The translations under genes and the position numbers were made by a program. The notes under the pieces are model-generated. The model ran no database searches, had not been told where the DNA came from, and saw only the letters and a list, made by a program, of their open reading frames with translations. A stretch of DNA of 64,000 nt from Paracidobacterium acidisoli. Its GTDB lineage: Bacteria; Acidobacteriota; Terriglobia; Terriglobales; Acidobacteriaceae. Numbering within the stretch: the first letter of the stretch is position 1; each line of letters starts with the position of its first letter. Below, in pieces: positions 42,852 to 51,508 of this stretch. Where the stretch lies: positions 248,001-312,000 of the forward strand of contig NZ_QVQT02000002.1 of the NCBI RefSeq assembly GCF_003428625.2, written 5' to 3'.

Positions 42852-43107
42852 TTCCGTTTCGGGAACGGGCGTTTTGCGTTTCAAAAGGGAACTGCCGCGG
42901 TAAGCGGCTGAAATAGCTGGCCTTGCAGACATAGTGGTCGGTGCCGGTTCCGTTTTGGAACGCGAAAAAGGCGGGCACAGCTTGGCCCGGATTTGCTCCG
43001 ACTCGTATAAGTGCTTTCTTTTTATGCAGATCCAGGACTGTGCCGGTTTGGAACGTGGCTTGCACCAAAGAGGGCGGGTCGCAAGTTCCGACCCCGGAAC
43101 GGGAACC
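42852..43107 (+). promoter_or_regulatory. Cluster of TTCC-N5/6-GGAA dyads (candidate enhancer sites)
   Basis: The leader of the kinase operon holds repeated dyads: TTCCGTTTCGGGAA, TTTCAAAAGGGAA, GTTCCGTTTTGGAAC and GTTCCGACCCCGGAAC, plus half-sites. They lie upstream of, and around, the sigma-54 promoter, as expected for activator binding sites. They could equally be unrelated operator sequence. Confidence 0.45.
43048..43064 (+). promoter_or_regulatory. Sigma-54 (-24/-12) promoter
   Basis: TTGGAACGTGGCTTGCA matches the TTGGCACG-N4-TTGCA consensus with one mismatch and has the exact GG-N10-GC spacing (43050-51 and 43062-63). Transcription would start near 43075, about 100 nt ahead of the sensor kinase ATG. 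Confidence 0.65.
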
Positions 43108-43175
43108 GCCGGGACTATCCAGGGCGATGGCGGTTTCCCGCTCCTGATTGCTACGGGTCAGGGAGAGGAAGCCGC

Positions 43176-44129
43176 ATGCAGAATCTGGTGCAGTACGGAA
43201 AGAGCAGAGTCAGGAACAGGGCCGCGGGAGCCGCGCCGGCCGCGGCTTCGGCGGCGCAAAGACCGCAGTCCCCGAAGCTGCGGGGCATTTCGCGGTCGGA
43301 GCTGTCTCCGCTGGCCGCGCTGGCCCACGACGCGCGCAATGTGATGGGCGCGCTGCAGCTCTACAGCGAGCTGGTGGCGGAGCAGGATGTGCTGACGCCG
43401 AAGTACCGGCACTATGCCGACGAGGTCCGCGCCATCTGCACGGCGGGGCGGCAGCTTCTGCAGCAGATTTCGTCGCTGGCCAGCGAGGAGGCGCAGGAAC
43501 GCAGCCTTTCGCTGCCCCGGCCGGCGCGGCTGCATGAAGCGAGAGATATTGCGGGGATTCCTGAGCCGTGGGTGCGGAATCTGCCGGAGGCCGTGGAGCA
43601 GATGGTTCCGCTGCTGGCGGCGGTGGCCGGTCCGGCGATCGCGCTCGAAGTGAAGAGCCTGCCCTGCCCGGGACAGACAAGGATCTCTTCGGAGAGCCTG
43701 ACGCGGATTCTGGTGAACCTGGTGCGCAATGCGGCTGATGCCATGCCGCGCGGCGGACGGGTGAGGATCACGGTGCAGCAGGCCGGGGGAGGGAACTTTC
43801 TCGACGCCGCGGCCGGCTCCCTGCCCGCGCCGCAGACGGCGCTGCTCTGCATTCAGGACAACGGACCGGGGATCGCTCCCGGCATTCTCGAGCACATCTT
43901 CGAGACCGGCTTTACGACGCGGCAGCTCGACACCTGCTGGCCGAAGCCGCCGCATCGCGGCTTTGGGCTGAGCATTGTGCGCAGCCTGGCGGAGGCCGCG
44001 GGCGGCAGCGTGCGGGTCGTCTCCTCCGCGGAGCGCGGAACGCGCTTCGAGCTGGAGCTGCCCCTTACGAACGTAACGGTGGCTTCCCATTCTGCGACAC
44101 GGCTTCTGCCGGAAGGAAGCCTCCAATGA
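43176..44129 (+). CDS. Sensor histidine kinase (NtrB-like, soluble)
   Basis: The 317-residue kinase has no membrane helix. DHp motif SPLAALAHDARNVMGALQLYSELV gives the phospho-His at residue 51. The ATPase domain shows LVRNAADAMPRGG (N box), LCIQDNGPGIAPGI (G1) and HRGFGLSIVRSLAEAAGG (G2). It begins with a basic, Ala/Pro-rich stretch of 35 residues and has no PAS domain. AGAGGAA precedes the ATG at 43176. Its stop overlaps the start of the response regulator gene by 4 bp. Confidence 0.9.
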   Translation: MQNLVQYGKSRVRNRAAGAAPAAASAAQRPQSPKLRGISRSELSPLAALAHDARNVMGALQLYSELVAEQDVLTPKYRHYADEVRAICTAGRQLLQQISSLASEEAQERSLSLPRPARLHEARDIAGIPEPWVRNLPEAVEQMVPLLAAVAGPAIALEVKSLPCPGQTRISSESLTRILVNLVRNAADAMPRGGRVRITVQQAGGGNFLDAAAGSLPAPQTALLCIQDNGPGIAPGILEHIFETGFTTRQLDTCWPKPPHRGFGLSIVRSLAEAAGGSVRVVSSAERGTRFELELPLTNVTVASHSATRLLPEGSLQ

Positions 44130-45577
44130 TGCGAGGATGGGAAACAACATCTTCCACCATGCTGAATCCAGTGCAACCGACACCCTCTGCGGCGGCCGGC
44201 AGGCTGCACGTGCTTGTGATCGATCGCGACCCGGCGATCCGGAACGCCTGCTGCGAGATTGCGGCCGCCTGCGGCTGCGTGCCGCACGGCAGCGACAGCC
44301 TGACGGCGGCGCGGGCGCTGCTGACGGGACGCGGCGCCGATATCGTGCTGATCGACCAGAAGGCGGCGATGAGCGCCGGCTTCGAGGTGCTGGACGAGAT
44401 GAAGGCGCTGCAGCCGGTGATGGCGGTGGTGCTGATGACAGCGGCATCGACGGTAAGCGCGGCGGTAGAGGCGATTCGCTCAGGGGCGAGCGATTACCTG
44501 ATCAAGCCCTTTGCCGTGGAGGAAGTGACGGCGATTCTGGAGCGGCTGGCGAAGCACCGCCATATGGACCGGGCCAGCCGCACTCTGCGCGAGAAGCTGC
44601 GCACGCAGCAGGGCATGGGAAACATCATCGGACAGAGCCCGGAGATGGAGAAGCTCTACCGGATTCTCTCCAAGGTGGCGCAGAGCACGCACCCGGTGCT
44701 GATCCTGGGCGAGAGCGGAACGGGCAAAGAGCTGGTGGCGCATGCCATTCATGCGCACGGGCCGGGCGCGGGGCGCCCCTTTGTGCCGGTCGACTGCGGA
44801 TCGCTGGTGCCGTCGCTGATCGAGAGCGAGCTCTTCGGCCACGTGAAGGGCGCATTCACCGGGGCCGAGAGGACGAAGGACGGGCTGCTGGTCTCGGCCG
44901 AGGGCGGGACGGTCTTTCTGGACGAGATCGGCGAGCTGCCGCTCGACCTGCAGGCGAAGCTGCTGCGGGCGCTGCAGGAAAAAGAGGTGCGGCCGGTAGG
45001 CGGCAGCCAGAGGATTCCCATCCGCGCGCGCATTCTGACGGCGACCCACCGCGACCTGGCGGGCATGGTGGAGCAGGGCCGCTTCCGGCGCGATCTGTAC
45101 TACCGGCTGAACGTCGTCAAGCTGCAGCTTCCCGCGCTGCGCGACCGGAAAGAGGATATTCCACTGCTGGCCGCGTACTTTCTGGAGCGCAACAGCCGCG
45201 AGTACCGGCGCGACTTCCGCCTGAGCGCCGACACGCTGAGCTTCATCAGCGAGTACCACTGGCCGGGGAATGTGCGCGAGCTGGCGAATGCCATCGACCG
45301 CGCCTGCAATACCGCATCGGACGAGGTGATCGAGATCGGCGAGATGACGACCTCGATCCGCGATTCGTATCTGCACCGGTTACAGACCCTGCGGCCCCGC
45401 GCGGATGCTCCGGTACAGGAGCTGGCGGTGATGCCGCTGGCGGAGATGGAGCGGCAGGCGATTCTGACGACGCTGAATCAGGTGAGAGGCGACAAGCTGC
45501 TGGCGGCGCGGCTGCTCGGCATCGGCAAGACGACCCTCTACCGCAAGCTGAAGGAATACGGGCTGGGTCCGGCATAA
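44126..45577 (+). CDS. Sigma-54-dependent response regulator (NtrC family)
   Basis: The 483-residue regulator has a receiver domain with acidic residues D33 and D35, phospho-Asp D77, T105 and K127. The AAA+ domain has Walker A GESGTGKE (195-202), the sigma-54-contact loop GAFTGA (242-247) and Walker B TVFLDEIGELP. A Fis-type helix-turn-helix ends it (LLAARLLGIGKTTLYRKL). It should activate sigma-54 promoters, including the one in front of its own operon. It is coupled to the kinase by overlap. Confidence 0.95.
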   Translation: MMRGWETTSSTMLNPVQPTPSAAAGRLHVLVIDRDPAIRNACCEIAAACGCVPHGSDSLTAARALLTGRGADIVLIDQKAAMSAGFEVLDEMKALQPVMAVVLMTAASTVSAAVEAIRSGASDYLIKPFAVEEVTAILERLAKHRHMDRASRTLREKLRTQQGMGNIIGQSPEMEKLYRILSKVAQSTHPVLILGESGTGKELVAHAIHAHGPGAGRPFVPVDCGSLVPSLIESELFGHVKGAFTGAERTKDGLLVSAEGGTVFLDEIGELPLDLQAKLLRALQEKEVRPVGGSQRIPIRARILTATHRDLAGMVEQGRFRRDLYYRLNVVKLQLPALRDRKEDIPLLAAYFLERNSREYRRDFRLSADTLSFISEYHWPGNVRELANAIDRACNTASDEVIEIGEMTTSIRDSYLHRLQTLRPRADAPVQELAVMPLAEMERQAILTTLNQVRGDKLLAARLLGIGKTTLYRKLKEYGLGPA

Positions 45578-45683
45578 CGAAGCGCCGATCCCGGAGGCGG
45601 ACGACGGAACCCGGAAATCCGGAGACAGCTTCCGGAGAGACGGCGCGGCGGCAGAGTGCGGAGAGGGAAGAGACGGAGGGGTT

Positions 45684-46196
45684 ATGGGAAACACGGCGCT
45701 GCTGGTGACTACCATCGAGGGGGTCGAGGAGTGCGCGGCCGAGCTGGCCCGCCAGCTGCATCTGATGATCGACGTGGCCGCCGGACGGAAGGCGGCGCTG
45801 ACCCTGCTGGGGCGGCGGGAGTATGCGGTCGTGATCGTCGACCGCGCGGTGACGGAGTCGGACCCGGACGGCGCCGAGCTGCTGTGGAAGCATGCCGGGC
45901 TGGCGGTGCCGCTGGAGGTGAACTTTGCCATCTCCGGCGCGGCGCGGCTGGTGCGCGAGGTGCGGGCGGCGCTGGCGCGGCGCGAGCAGGAACAGCTGCT
46001 CGCCACGCAGGCCGCGGTGGCCGCGGTGGACAGCGAGCTGAAGGATGCGGTCACCGGCTTTCTGCTGCAGTCACAGCTGGCGCTGGCGGAGAAGGACATT
46101 CCTCCCGGCCTCGAGGCGAAGCTGAAGCAGATGGCGGAGCTGGCCGGAGCGCTGCGGCAGCGGCTGGAGGCGCCGGACGGAACGGGCCGTGCATGA
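45684..46196 (+). CDS. Receiver-like/DHp-like accessory protein of the two-component operon
   Basis: The 170-residue protein has an N-terminal receiver-like fold (about 1-95) in which the phosphorylation site is unconvincing: YAVVIVDRAVTES has Asp53 in place but the upstream acidic pair is missing. A helix pair follows (about 100-162), VDSELKDAVTGFLLQSQLALAEKD, that resembles a DHp dimerisation region with no His at the phosphorylation position and no ATPase. It follows the sigma-54 regulator by 106 bp, with GAGGGG before its ATG. I infer an accessory or decoy partner. A paralogous chance resemblance cannot be ruled out. Confidence 0.65.
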   Translation: MGNTALLVTTIEGVEECAAELARQLHLMIDVAAGRKAALTLLGRREYAVVIVDRAVTESDPDGAELLWKHAGLAVPLEVNFAISGAARLVREVRAALARREQEQLLATQAAVAAVDSELKDAVTGFLLQSQLALAEKDIPPGLEAKLKQMAELAGALRQRLEAPDGTGRA

Positions 46197-46440
46197 CGGC
46201 AAAACAGGGTACTTCCGTGCAAAACAGGATGCTGCGGCCGGAGACGTGCAAGGCATCCTAATCTGACGAGTAAGGTGCTGACTGCCTGCTTCCGAAGCGC
46301 AGACTACACCTGAGCCATCCGGCCGGCGTCACGGGCCGGAAGAATCCGCGTCATCGTATTTGCAGGAGAGCCGATAAGCGTTAGAAAGGTACTGTAATTC
46401 AGATCAACAAATTGTTGCAGTTCCCGTACAGGAGAACCCA

Positions 46441-47418
46441 ATGCTCCCCCACACTATGCGGTACCTGCTGTTCCCTGGAGTCTGTCTTTTCGCCCTCACC
46501 CTTGCTGCTCAACCGGTCCGGCCCGCTGCCCGTGCGCAGACCATTCGGCCGCTCATCACTTTGCCTGCCGGTGGAGCAGCCTTTACACCGGTTTCGACTT
46601 CGACCTCATCGGCGTCCCTTCCGGTGGCTCGGCCGGAGCCAGCCTACGAGACGGCATACTCGTCTTCTCTGCTGCCGGAGCCGGAGACCCTGGTCCGCAC
46701 CGCCTCGCCCGATCGTCCTTTGACGGCCATGCGTGCGGCAACAGTGCTGCCGTCGCAGCACATCGCTCCCTTTTCAGGCTTCGCTCTCGGAGTGAGAATG
46801 GGGACGCTCGGAATCGGCTTTGAGGGCGCGACGCCGCTCGCGCAGCACTTCAACCTGCGCGCCGGCGCAAACTTCTTCAGCTTCAGCGACAACTTCACGA
46901 CCAGCGGCTTTACCTATCAGGCCACGCTGCACCTGCGCTCGGCGGATGCGAGCGTCGACTGGTATCCCTGGGCCAAAGGCTTTCACATCAGCCCCGGCGT
47001 TCTGCTCTATAACGGAAACGATGCCGCCGCCAGCTTTCAGGCTCCGGCGGGCACGGTCTTTACGCTGAACGACGTGGATTATCTGAGCAGCGCGACGGAC
47101 CCGGTGACGGGCGGCGCAAGCCTGAAGTTCAACCGCGCCGCGCCGAAGCTGACCGTCGGATTCGGCAACCATATTCCGCGCAGCGGACGGCACTTCAGCG
47201 TGCCCTTCGAGATCGGCTTTGCCTATGTCGGCGATGCGAATCTGGTGCTGAACCTGCACGGCACAGCGTGTGACGCACAGGGCCGGGGCTGCGAGAACGT
47301 GGCAGATGATCCGGGCGTACAGGCGAACCTGAAGGCGCAGCAGCAGAAGTATCAGAGCGACGCCAACGATGCGCGCTTTTACCCCGTCATGTCGGTCGGC
47401 TTTGCCTACAGCTTCTAG
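46441..47418 (+). CDS. Outer-membrane beta-barrel protein, acidobacterial type
   Basis: The 325-residue protein has a signal peptide (LLFPGVCLFALTLAAQP), a low-complexity Pro/Ser/Thr spacer (about 25-105) and a barrel-like C-terminal region. The barrel has strands such as GFALGVRMGTLGIGFEGAT, HFNLRAGANFFSFSDNF and PKLTVGFGNHIPRSG, and ends in an aromatic FAYSF. No function is known. AGGAGAA lies 5 nt before the ATG. A GTGGCCGTTC/GAACGGCCAC hairpin follows the gene. Confidence 0.7.
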   Translation: MLPHTMRYLLFPGVCLFALTLAAQPVRPAARAQTIRPLITLPAGGAAFTPVSTSTSSASLPVARPEPAYETAYSSSLLPEPETLVRTASPDRPLTAMRAATVLPSQHIAPFSGFALGVRMGTLGIGFEGATPLAQHFNLRAGANFFSFSDNFTTSGFTYQATLHLRSADASVDWYPWAKGFHISPGVLLYNGNDAAASFQAPAGTVFTLNDVDYLSSATDPVTGGASLKFNRAAPKLTVGFGNHIPRSGRHFSVPFEIGFAYVGDANLVLNLHGTACDAQGRGCENVADDPGVQANLKAQQQKYQSDANDARFYPVMSVGFAYSF

Positions 47419-47495
47419 ACGAGACGCAGCGTCAGGCCCTTTGCGGAACGATAGAGCCGTTCTCCTGAAGGTGTAGAGGGAAGGAAGGCTTTGGA

Positions 47496-47522
47496 GTGGC
47501 CGTTCCGCCAAAGAACGGCCAC
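47496..47522. repeat. Perfect 10-bp inverted repeat
   Basis: GTGGCCGTTC (47496-47505) and GAACGGCCAC (47513-47522) flank CGCCAAA. It lacks a T-tail, so it may be a REP-like element or an RNA-stabilising hairpin behind the outer-membrane gene. Confidence 0.6.
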
Positions 47523-47685
47523 CCTGCATGGTTCCTGCCACTCTGTCGTATCAGGAGAACTGCTCTAAAATGGCCTCGGAAAGCAGAGGGCCCCGACGCT
47601 GGATAAGACGCTGGACAGAAAACCGACGAGAAGAGTTGTTCTTGCTGCAGCCGGAAGGCTCGCCGCCGCCGCCGCTGCGCTGCCG

Positions 47686-49116
47686 ATGACGGCATTTTCG
47701 CAGCCGTTCGCGCCGATTTCTTCTCCGATCGAAGATCGGAATGAGGATCGAGGCCTGGCTGCGGAACAGAGCGAAGGCACGCGCTTCGCCTCACGCCGCC
47801 CGAAGCCGGCCGACCGGAAGTTCCGCAGCCAAGCCGTCGATGCCTTTATCGCGGAGACGCAGCAGCGCGTCGGCGATCCGGAGCTGGCATGGCTCTTCGG
47901 CAACTGCTTCCCGAATACGCTCGACACCACGGTCGAGCCCGGCAGCTTCGAGGGCAAACCGGACACGGTGGTGATTACCGGAGATATTCCGGCGATGTGG
48001 CTGCGTGATTCTTCGGCGCAGGTGTGGCCCTATCTGCCGCTGGCAGGCAACGACGCGGCGCTGCGCGAGCTGCTCGAAGGGGTGATCCGCCGGCAGACGC
48101 GGTGCATCCTCATCGACCCGTATGCGAATGCGTTTATGGCCGACCTGCATGCGCCTCCACTCGAATGGAGCAGGAGCGACAAGACCGGGATGAAGCAGGG
48201 CGTGGGTGAGCGCAAGTGGGAGCTCGATTCGCTCTGCTATCCGATCCGGCTGGCGCACGGCTACTGGAAGCGGACCGGCGATACGCGCCCCTTCGACGCC
48301 GCGTGGCAGCAGGCGATGCGGCTTGTGGTGAGCACGATGCGGGTGCAGCAGAGGAAGCAGGGCGATGGGCCGTATCACTTTCAGCGCAGCTCCGAGATCG
48401 CGACGGAGACGCTGCCGGCGTCGGGCTATGGGAATCCGGTCAGGCCGGTGGGGCTGATCGCTTCGGGCTTCCGGCCGTCGGATGACGCGTGCCTCTTTCC
48501 GTTCCTGGTGCCGTCGAATCTCTTTGCGGTGACCTCGCTCCGCCAGCTTGCGGAGATGGCGCATGCGGTGCTCGCCGACGATGTGCTGGCGAATGAGGCG
48601 CACGCTCTGGCGGCGGAGGTTGAGTCCGCGCTGCGGCAGTATGCCACCGCCGAGACGCCGGAAGGGACGATCTGGGCCTATGAGGTGGACGGCTACGGCA
48701 GCCGCGTGCTGATGGATGACGCCAATGTTCCCAGCCTGCTCGGTCTCCCGTATCTGGAGAGCTCGCCCGATGCTGCGCTCTATGCGCGCACGCGCCGTTT
48801 TGTGTGGAGCGAGCGCAACCCGTGGTTCTTTCGCGGAACGGCGGGCGAGGGCATCGGCGGTCCGCATGAGGGCAAAGACATGATCTGGCCGATGTCGCAG
48901 ATGGTGTATGCGCTCACCAGCGCGGACGATGCGGAGATTCGCCATGCGCTCGCGATGCTGAAGGCTTCTTCGGCAGGCAGCGGGTTCATGCACGAGAGCT
49001 ACTTCAAAGACGATCCGAAGCGCTTTACCCGCGCGTGGTTCGCGTGGGCGAACACGCTCTTCGGCGAGCTGATCGCGACCCTGGCGGCGAAGCGGTCCAG
49101 GCTGCTGCAGGCATAG
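47686..49116 (+). CDS. GH125 exo-alpha-1,6-mannosidase-like protein (probably Tat-exported)
   Basis: The 476-residue enzyme belongs to GH125 (formerly DUF1237): PDTVVITGDIPAMWLRDSSAQVWPYL, LIDPYANAF, ERKWELDSLCYPIRLAHGYWK, SGFRPSDDACLFPFLVPSN and a final SGFMHESYFKDDPKRFTRAWFAWANTLFGEL. The family removes alpha-1,6-mannose by inversion without a metal. In the same frame, upstream of the ATG, lies TRRVVLAAAGRLAAAAAALP, a good Tat signal, but no ATG, GTG or TTG precedes it after the stop at 47566. A CTG at 47599 or 47611 may be the true start. Confidence 0.88.
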   Translation: MTAFSQPFAPISSPIEDRNEDRGLAAEQSEGTRFASRRPKPADRKFRSQAVDAFIAETQQRVGDPELAWLFGNCFPNTLDTTVEPGSFEGKPDTVVITGDIPAMWLRDSSAQVWPYLPLAGNDAALRELLEGVIRRQTRCILIDPYANAFMADLHAPPLEWSRSDKTGMKQGVGERKWELDSLCYPIRLAHGYWKRTGDTRPFDAAWQQAMRLVVSTMRVQQRKQGDGPYHFQRSSEIATETLPASGYGNPVRPVGLIASGFRPSDDACLFPFLVPSNLFAVTSLRQLAEMAHAVLADDVLANEAHALAAEVESALRQYATAETPEGTIWAYEVDGYGSRVLMDDANVPSLLGLPYLESSPDAALYARTRRFVWSERNPWFFRGTAGEGIGGPHEGKDMIWPMSQMVYALTSADDAEIRHALAMLKASSAGSGFMHESYFKDDPKRFTRAWFAWANTLFGELIATLAAKRSRLLQA

Positions 49117-49179
49117 TCTCGATCTGCTGCATGCCTGGCTGGAGCTGCTGTAGCCAGGCCCGGCCTTCTGCGAAACCTC

Positions 49180-50445
49180 TCAGAAGCTACGCAAAATCGT
49201 GCCGAGTGCCGCCGCGGCATAGCGCAGCTCCTCGTCGCGGGTGAGGCAGTCGGGGCAGAGGCGCAGCCATGCGCCGCGCGCGTCGGCGATCACGCCCTGT
49301 TCGGAGAGCCTGGCGGAGAGCTGTGCGGCCTGCGGATGGCGCAGAGCGAGAAATGCGCCGTGGCCGCTGTCGCCTCCTTTGATCGCCGTGACGCCAGCCT
49401 GCGTGATGCCGGCCTGTTCAAGGTACTGGCGCAGGCGACGAAGCTGATCGAGCGACCACTGACGCAGCCGCTCCACGCTGACGGCGAGCGTGAACTGCTG
49501 GCCGCTGCGCGCCTGGTACCAGGTAAGAACGGGTGGCGTGCCTTCGAGAAAGGCGTCTCCACCGGGGCGCAGGATGGGAGGGTCAGGCCGCTGCCAGGCG
49601 AAGGACTCTTCATTGGCGAACCAGCCGGTGTCGAGCGGGCGCAGACCGCTTTCGAGCATCTGCGGAGAAATGTAGAGAAAGCAGGTTCCGGGGCCGCCGC
49701 GCAGATATTTGTAACTGCCACCGATCAGAAAGTCGGTCTGCATGGCGGCCGTGTCGACGGGAACGACGCCGATGGCGTGATAAGCGTCGACGAGCAGGCG
49801 AGCGCCGTGCGCGTGGCAGGCTGCGGCGAGGCGGTCGAGCGGCGAAAGAAGCTGTCCGGTCATGAACATGACCTGCGAGACAACGACAAGATCGATGCCT
49901 TCCCGCAGCGCGATGCCCTGCCGCACCGCATCGATCAGATCCTCGATGCGAAAGTCTCCATCAGCATCGGGCTCAACCGAGCGCAGTGTGATGCGTCCGA
50001 GCGCGGCGTACTGTTTGAGGATCACGTCGACGGAGTCGAACTCTCCGCATGTGGTGAGCACGCGCGGCCGGCCGGGCAGCATGTTCAGCACGGCGCGCAG
50101 GCCCTGTCCGGCAGCGGTCTTCGGCACGATGCAGTCGGCGCGGGGCGCCCCGATGAGCTGTGCGATGCGGGCGCGAAAGGCCTCGCGCTCGTCGAGCCAG
50201 GCGTCCCAGGCGCTGCCGAGCTGTTCGTACCAGAGGCGCGTGGCCTCTGCGAGATCGTCGGCCATGAGATCGAGCGGGCGGCCGAGCGAGTGATTGGCGA
50301 GGTAGATGCGATCGTTCGCGAGAACGCGAGAGAAGAGCGGAGCGATGTGCCGGGCGACGGCGGCTTCTGTGAGCGCGCCCTGGCCGAGCGCGGCGACGGC
50401 CTGCGCGATGCGTGGATGGATGGCAGTGCGAAGGGTCGCGGTCAT
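49180..50445 (-). CDS. kynU: Kynureninase
   Basis: The 421-residue PLP enzyme has [11 protein letters not shown], then [30 protein letters not shown] and the Lys motif [19 protein letters not shown], a close match to the SKYLNGGPG of kynureninases. It cleaves kynurenine to anthranilate and alanine. The ATG at 50445 overlaps the stop of kynA (ATGA), so the pair is translationally coupled. No formamidase gene is present, so that step must be supplied elsewhere. Confidence 0.88.
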   Translation of the reverse strand: MTATLRTAIHPRIAQAVAALGQGALTEAAVARHIAPLFSRVLANDRIYLANHSLGRPLDLMADDLAEATRLWYEQLGSAWDAWLDEREAFRARIAQLIGAPRADCIVPKTAAGQGLRAVLNMLPGRPRVLTTCGEFDSVDVILKQYAALGRITLRSVEPDADGDFRIEDLIDAVRQGIALREGIDLVVVSQVMFMTGQLLSPLDRLAAACHAHGARLLVDAYHAIGVVPVDTAAMQTDFLIGGSYKYLRGGPGTCFLYISPQMLESGLRPLDTGWFANEESFAWQRPDPPILRPGGDAFLEGTPPVLTWYQARSGQQFTLAVSVERLRQWSLDQLRRLRQYLEQAGITQAGVTAIKGGDSGHGAFLALRHPQAAQLSARLSEQGVIADARGAWLRLCPDCLTRDEELRYAAAALGTILRSF

Positions 50446-51293
50446 TTCTGCTGCAGCCCTGTGCGCACGTCGAGCAGCTCGGGGAAGAAGGTCAGCTCCA
50501 GCGCCTGGCGAAGGAAGCCCACTCCCGATGAGCCGCCGGTGCCGCGGCGAAAGCCGATGATGCGCTCGACGGTCTTCATGTGGCGGAAGCGCCAGAGCTG
50601 GAAGTGCTCCTCGACATCGACGAGTTTTTCGCACATCTCATAGGCGTCCCAGTGCTCACGCGGAGCTTCGTAGATCGTGCGAAAGACTTCGACGAGAGCA
50701 GAGCTGCGCTGGTGCGGCAGGCTCCAGTCGCGTTCGATGCACTCTGCGGGCACGGCGAGGCCGCGGCGGGCGAGATGGCGCAGGAATTCATCGTAGAGCG
50801 ACGGCGCTTCAAGCGTCTGCGTCAGCTCAGAGTGGATCGCCGCGTCGTGCTCGAAGACGCGAAGGGCGTCGCGGTTCTTGTTGCCGAGAAGGAATTCGAG
50901 GCGGCGGTACTGATACGACTGAAAGCCGGAGGCGTGGCCGAGGACGCCGCGGAATTCCATGTACTCCGAGGGCGTCAGCGTTTCGAGCACGGCCCACATC
51001 TCGAAGAGCTGGATCTGGATGAGCTTGACGCGCGACAGAATTTTGAAGCAGGGATCGAGCTGATCGCGCTGCACGAAGCGGATGGCCGCGGAGAGCTCGT
51101 GCAGGAGCTGTTTGATCCAGAGCTCGGCCACCTGATGCTGAACGATGAAGAGCATCTCGTCGTGGCGGGGTGGGCTGGAGAGCGGCTTCTGCTGGTGGAG
51201 CAGCTCGTCGAGGCAGAGATAACCGGCATAACTGAGGCGGCTGGAGAAGTCGGTGACGATGCCGGGTTCGAGGGGGCGCTGGTTTTCGCTCAT
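50442..51293 (-). CDS. kynA: Tryptophan 2,3-dioxygenase
   Basis: The 283-residue haem enzyme has [40 protein letters not shown] (with the haem-ligand His region), [19 protein letters not shown] and [26 protein letters not shown], all conserved. It opens the indole ring of tryptophan. I chose [10 protein letters not shown] at 51293. Its leader contains a terminator. It is followed by kynU in a coupled operon. Confidence 0.96.
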   Translation of the reverse strand: MSENQRPLEPGIVTDFSSRLSYAGYLCLDELLHQQKPLSSPPRHDEMLFIVQHQVAELWIKQLLHELSAAIRFVQRDQLDPCFKILSRVKLIQIQLFEMWAVLETLTPSEYMEFRGVLGHASGFQSYQYRRLEFLLGNKNRDALRVFEHDAAIHSELTQTLEAPSLYDEFLRHLARRGLAVPAECIERDWSLPHQRSSALVEVFRTIYEAPREHWDAYEMCEKLVDVEEHFQLWRFRHMKTVERIIGFRRGTGGSSGVGFLRQALELTFFPELLDVRTGLQQK

Positions 51294-51322
51294 CGCTATC
51301 AGGATGACAAAGCGGGTGAAAA

Positions 51323-51357
51323 GAAAAAAGCCTGGCGGTGGATCTCCATCCGCCAGG
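51323..51357 (-). terminator. Rho-independent terminator in the kynA leader
   Basis: On the minus strand CCTGGCGG...CCGCCAGG (51331-51338 and 51350-51357; inner stem TGGA/TCCA with one bulge) is followed by CTTTTTTC. It ends 30-38 nt before the kynA start, and no minus-strand gene precedes it. Confidence 0.75.
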
Positions 51358-51493
51358 TCAGGGAGGCATACTGCCCTCAGCAAAACATGTAAGGCTGCTC
51401 CTGCGAGGAAAGGGTTGTCAATCTATTGGTTATGAATTTCTGATTTTTTTGAGGCAGCGGTCAACAGCACCTGTAACCGGTTGCAGGATCACG

Positions 51494-51499
51494 TATGAT
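51494..51499 (+). promoter_or_regulatory. -10 element of the TIM-barrel gene
   Basis: TATGAT, 9 nt before the ATG at 51509. Leaderless or nearly so; no Shine-Dalgarno between. Confidence 0.4.
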
Positions 51500-51508
51500 G
51501 TTGCGGTT

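Noticed and set aside
43000-43016. Second sigma-54-like site TTGGCCCGGATTTGCTC
   Set aside because: GG-to-GC spacing is 9 rather than 10; the site at 43048 fits much better.
46319-46340. CCGGCC...GGCCGG hairpin in the leader of the outer-membrane gene, considered as a riboswitch
   Set aside because: No conserved riboswitch core can be recognised and there is no T-tail.
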